From a candidate division WOR-3 bacterium (lineage in GTDB: Bacteria; SDB-A): a DNA stretch of 5,486 bases. This document shows positions 5,367 to 5,486 of this stretch, piece by piece. The stretch spans positions 1 through 5,486 of the forward strand of contig JAFGON010000103.1 in assembly GCA_016926475.1 (NCBI GenBank). Reading direction: 5' to 3'. Under the pieces are notes generated by a model, which had not been told where the DNA came from, searched no databases, and worked only from the letters and a program-made list of their open reading frames with translations. The position numbers and the translations under genes are program-made. Positions within the stretch are counted from its first letter, which is position 1, and each line of letters begins with the position of its first letter.

Positions 5367-5486
5367 ATGAAAAACACAGTCTATATTCTCACCTTTGTTT
5401 GCGCATTCTTCATGCTTGTCGCAAAATCGGCAGATGCCTGCACACGGGCGGTCTATCAAGGTCCCGATGGCATGATTGTCACGGCA
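5367..5486 (+). CDS. Exported choloylglycine hydrolase/penicillin V acylase-family protein, 3'-truncated
   Basis: Forty codons are present before the window ends. Residues 1-24 form a signal peptide: MKN, a hydrophobic core (VYILTFVCAFFMLVA), then KSADA. The next residues, C25-TRAVYQGPDG-MIVTA, match the N-terminus of the linear amide C-N hydrolase family (bile salt hydrolase, penicillin V acylase, related acylases), in which the catalytic nucleophile is an N-terminal Cys exposed by cleavage. Here signal peptidase cleavage after ADA would expose Cys25 directly, as in exported family members. The substrate, possibly an acyl-amide such as an N-acyl amino acid, lactone or bile salt, cannot be told from this fragment, and the other catalytic residues lie outside. 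AGGGAG six bases upstream supports the start. The location is periplasmic or extracellular. Confidence 0.83.
   Translation, partial: MKNTVYILTFVCAFFMLVAKSADACTRAVYQGPDGMIVTA

Noticed and set aside
1-5486. CRISPR array, tRNA, rRNA, insertion sequence or attachment site
   Set aside because: No regularly spaced repeats, cloverleaf, transposase or paired terminal repeats were seen by eye.

Overview
The window comes from an AT-rich bacterial chromosome that uses AGA as a common Arg codon and has GGAGG-type Shine-Dalgarno sites. The taxon cannot be fixed from these bases. A radical SAM enzyme, a CoA-disulfide/persulfide reductase-type flavoprotein and a lipoprotein-like MsrBA suggest an anaerobe or microaerophile that must cope with oxidants and reactive sulfur; this is inference. 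All supported genes are on the + strand.

Layout. (1) 2-793: the 3' part of a radical SAM enzyme with a C-terminal winged-helix domain, cut by the window edge. (2) 899-1372: a GNAT acetyltransferase. (3) 1373-1539: a non-coding gap with a weak terminator, a good promoter candidate and a palindrome over its -10 box. (4) 1540-3228: a CoADR-rhodanese fusion flavoprotein, followed by a short hairpin and T8 tract. (5) 3285-3640: a second GNAT gene, broken by a one-base shift and lacking its N-terminus; its restored frame ends in an ATGA overlap with (6) 3637-3957, a 106-aa membrane-protein candidate with a GWWGIPWGP core. (7) 3958-4320: an AT-rich gap with a promoter candidate at its end. (8) 4321-5250: a bifunctional methionine sulfoxide reductase (MsrB then MsrA) with a lipoprotein-like leader and a second well-placed internal start. 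(9) 5251-5366: a structured leader, then 5367-5486, the 5' end of an exported choloylglycine hydrolase/penicillin acylase-type Ntn hydrolase.

How they fit together. The flavoprotein (thiol, CoA-disulfide or persulfide reduction plus a sulfurtransferase domain) and MsrBA (repair of oxidised methionine) both belong to thiol/oxidative-damage metabolism. They are separated by a GNAT relic and have separate candidate promoters, so one operon is not supported. MsrBA and the final gene both look exported.

I do not see a clear new multi-gene system. The items most worth a second look are the frameshifted GNAT gene coupled to the GWWGIPWGP protein, the dual-start MsrBA, the palindrome on the flavoprotein promoter, and the leader of the last gene that could mask its ribosome binding site.
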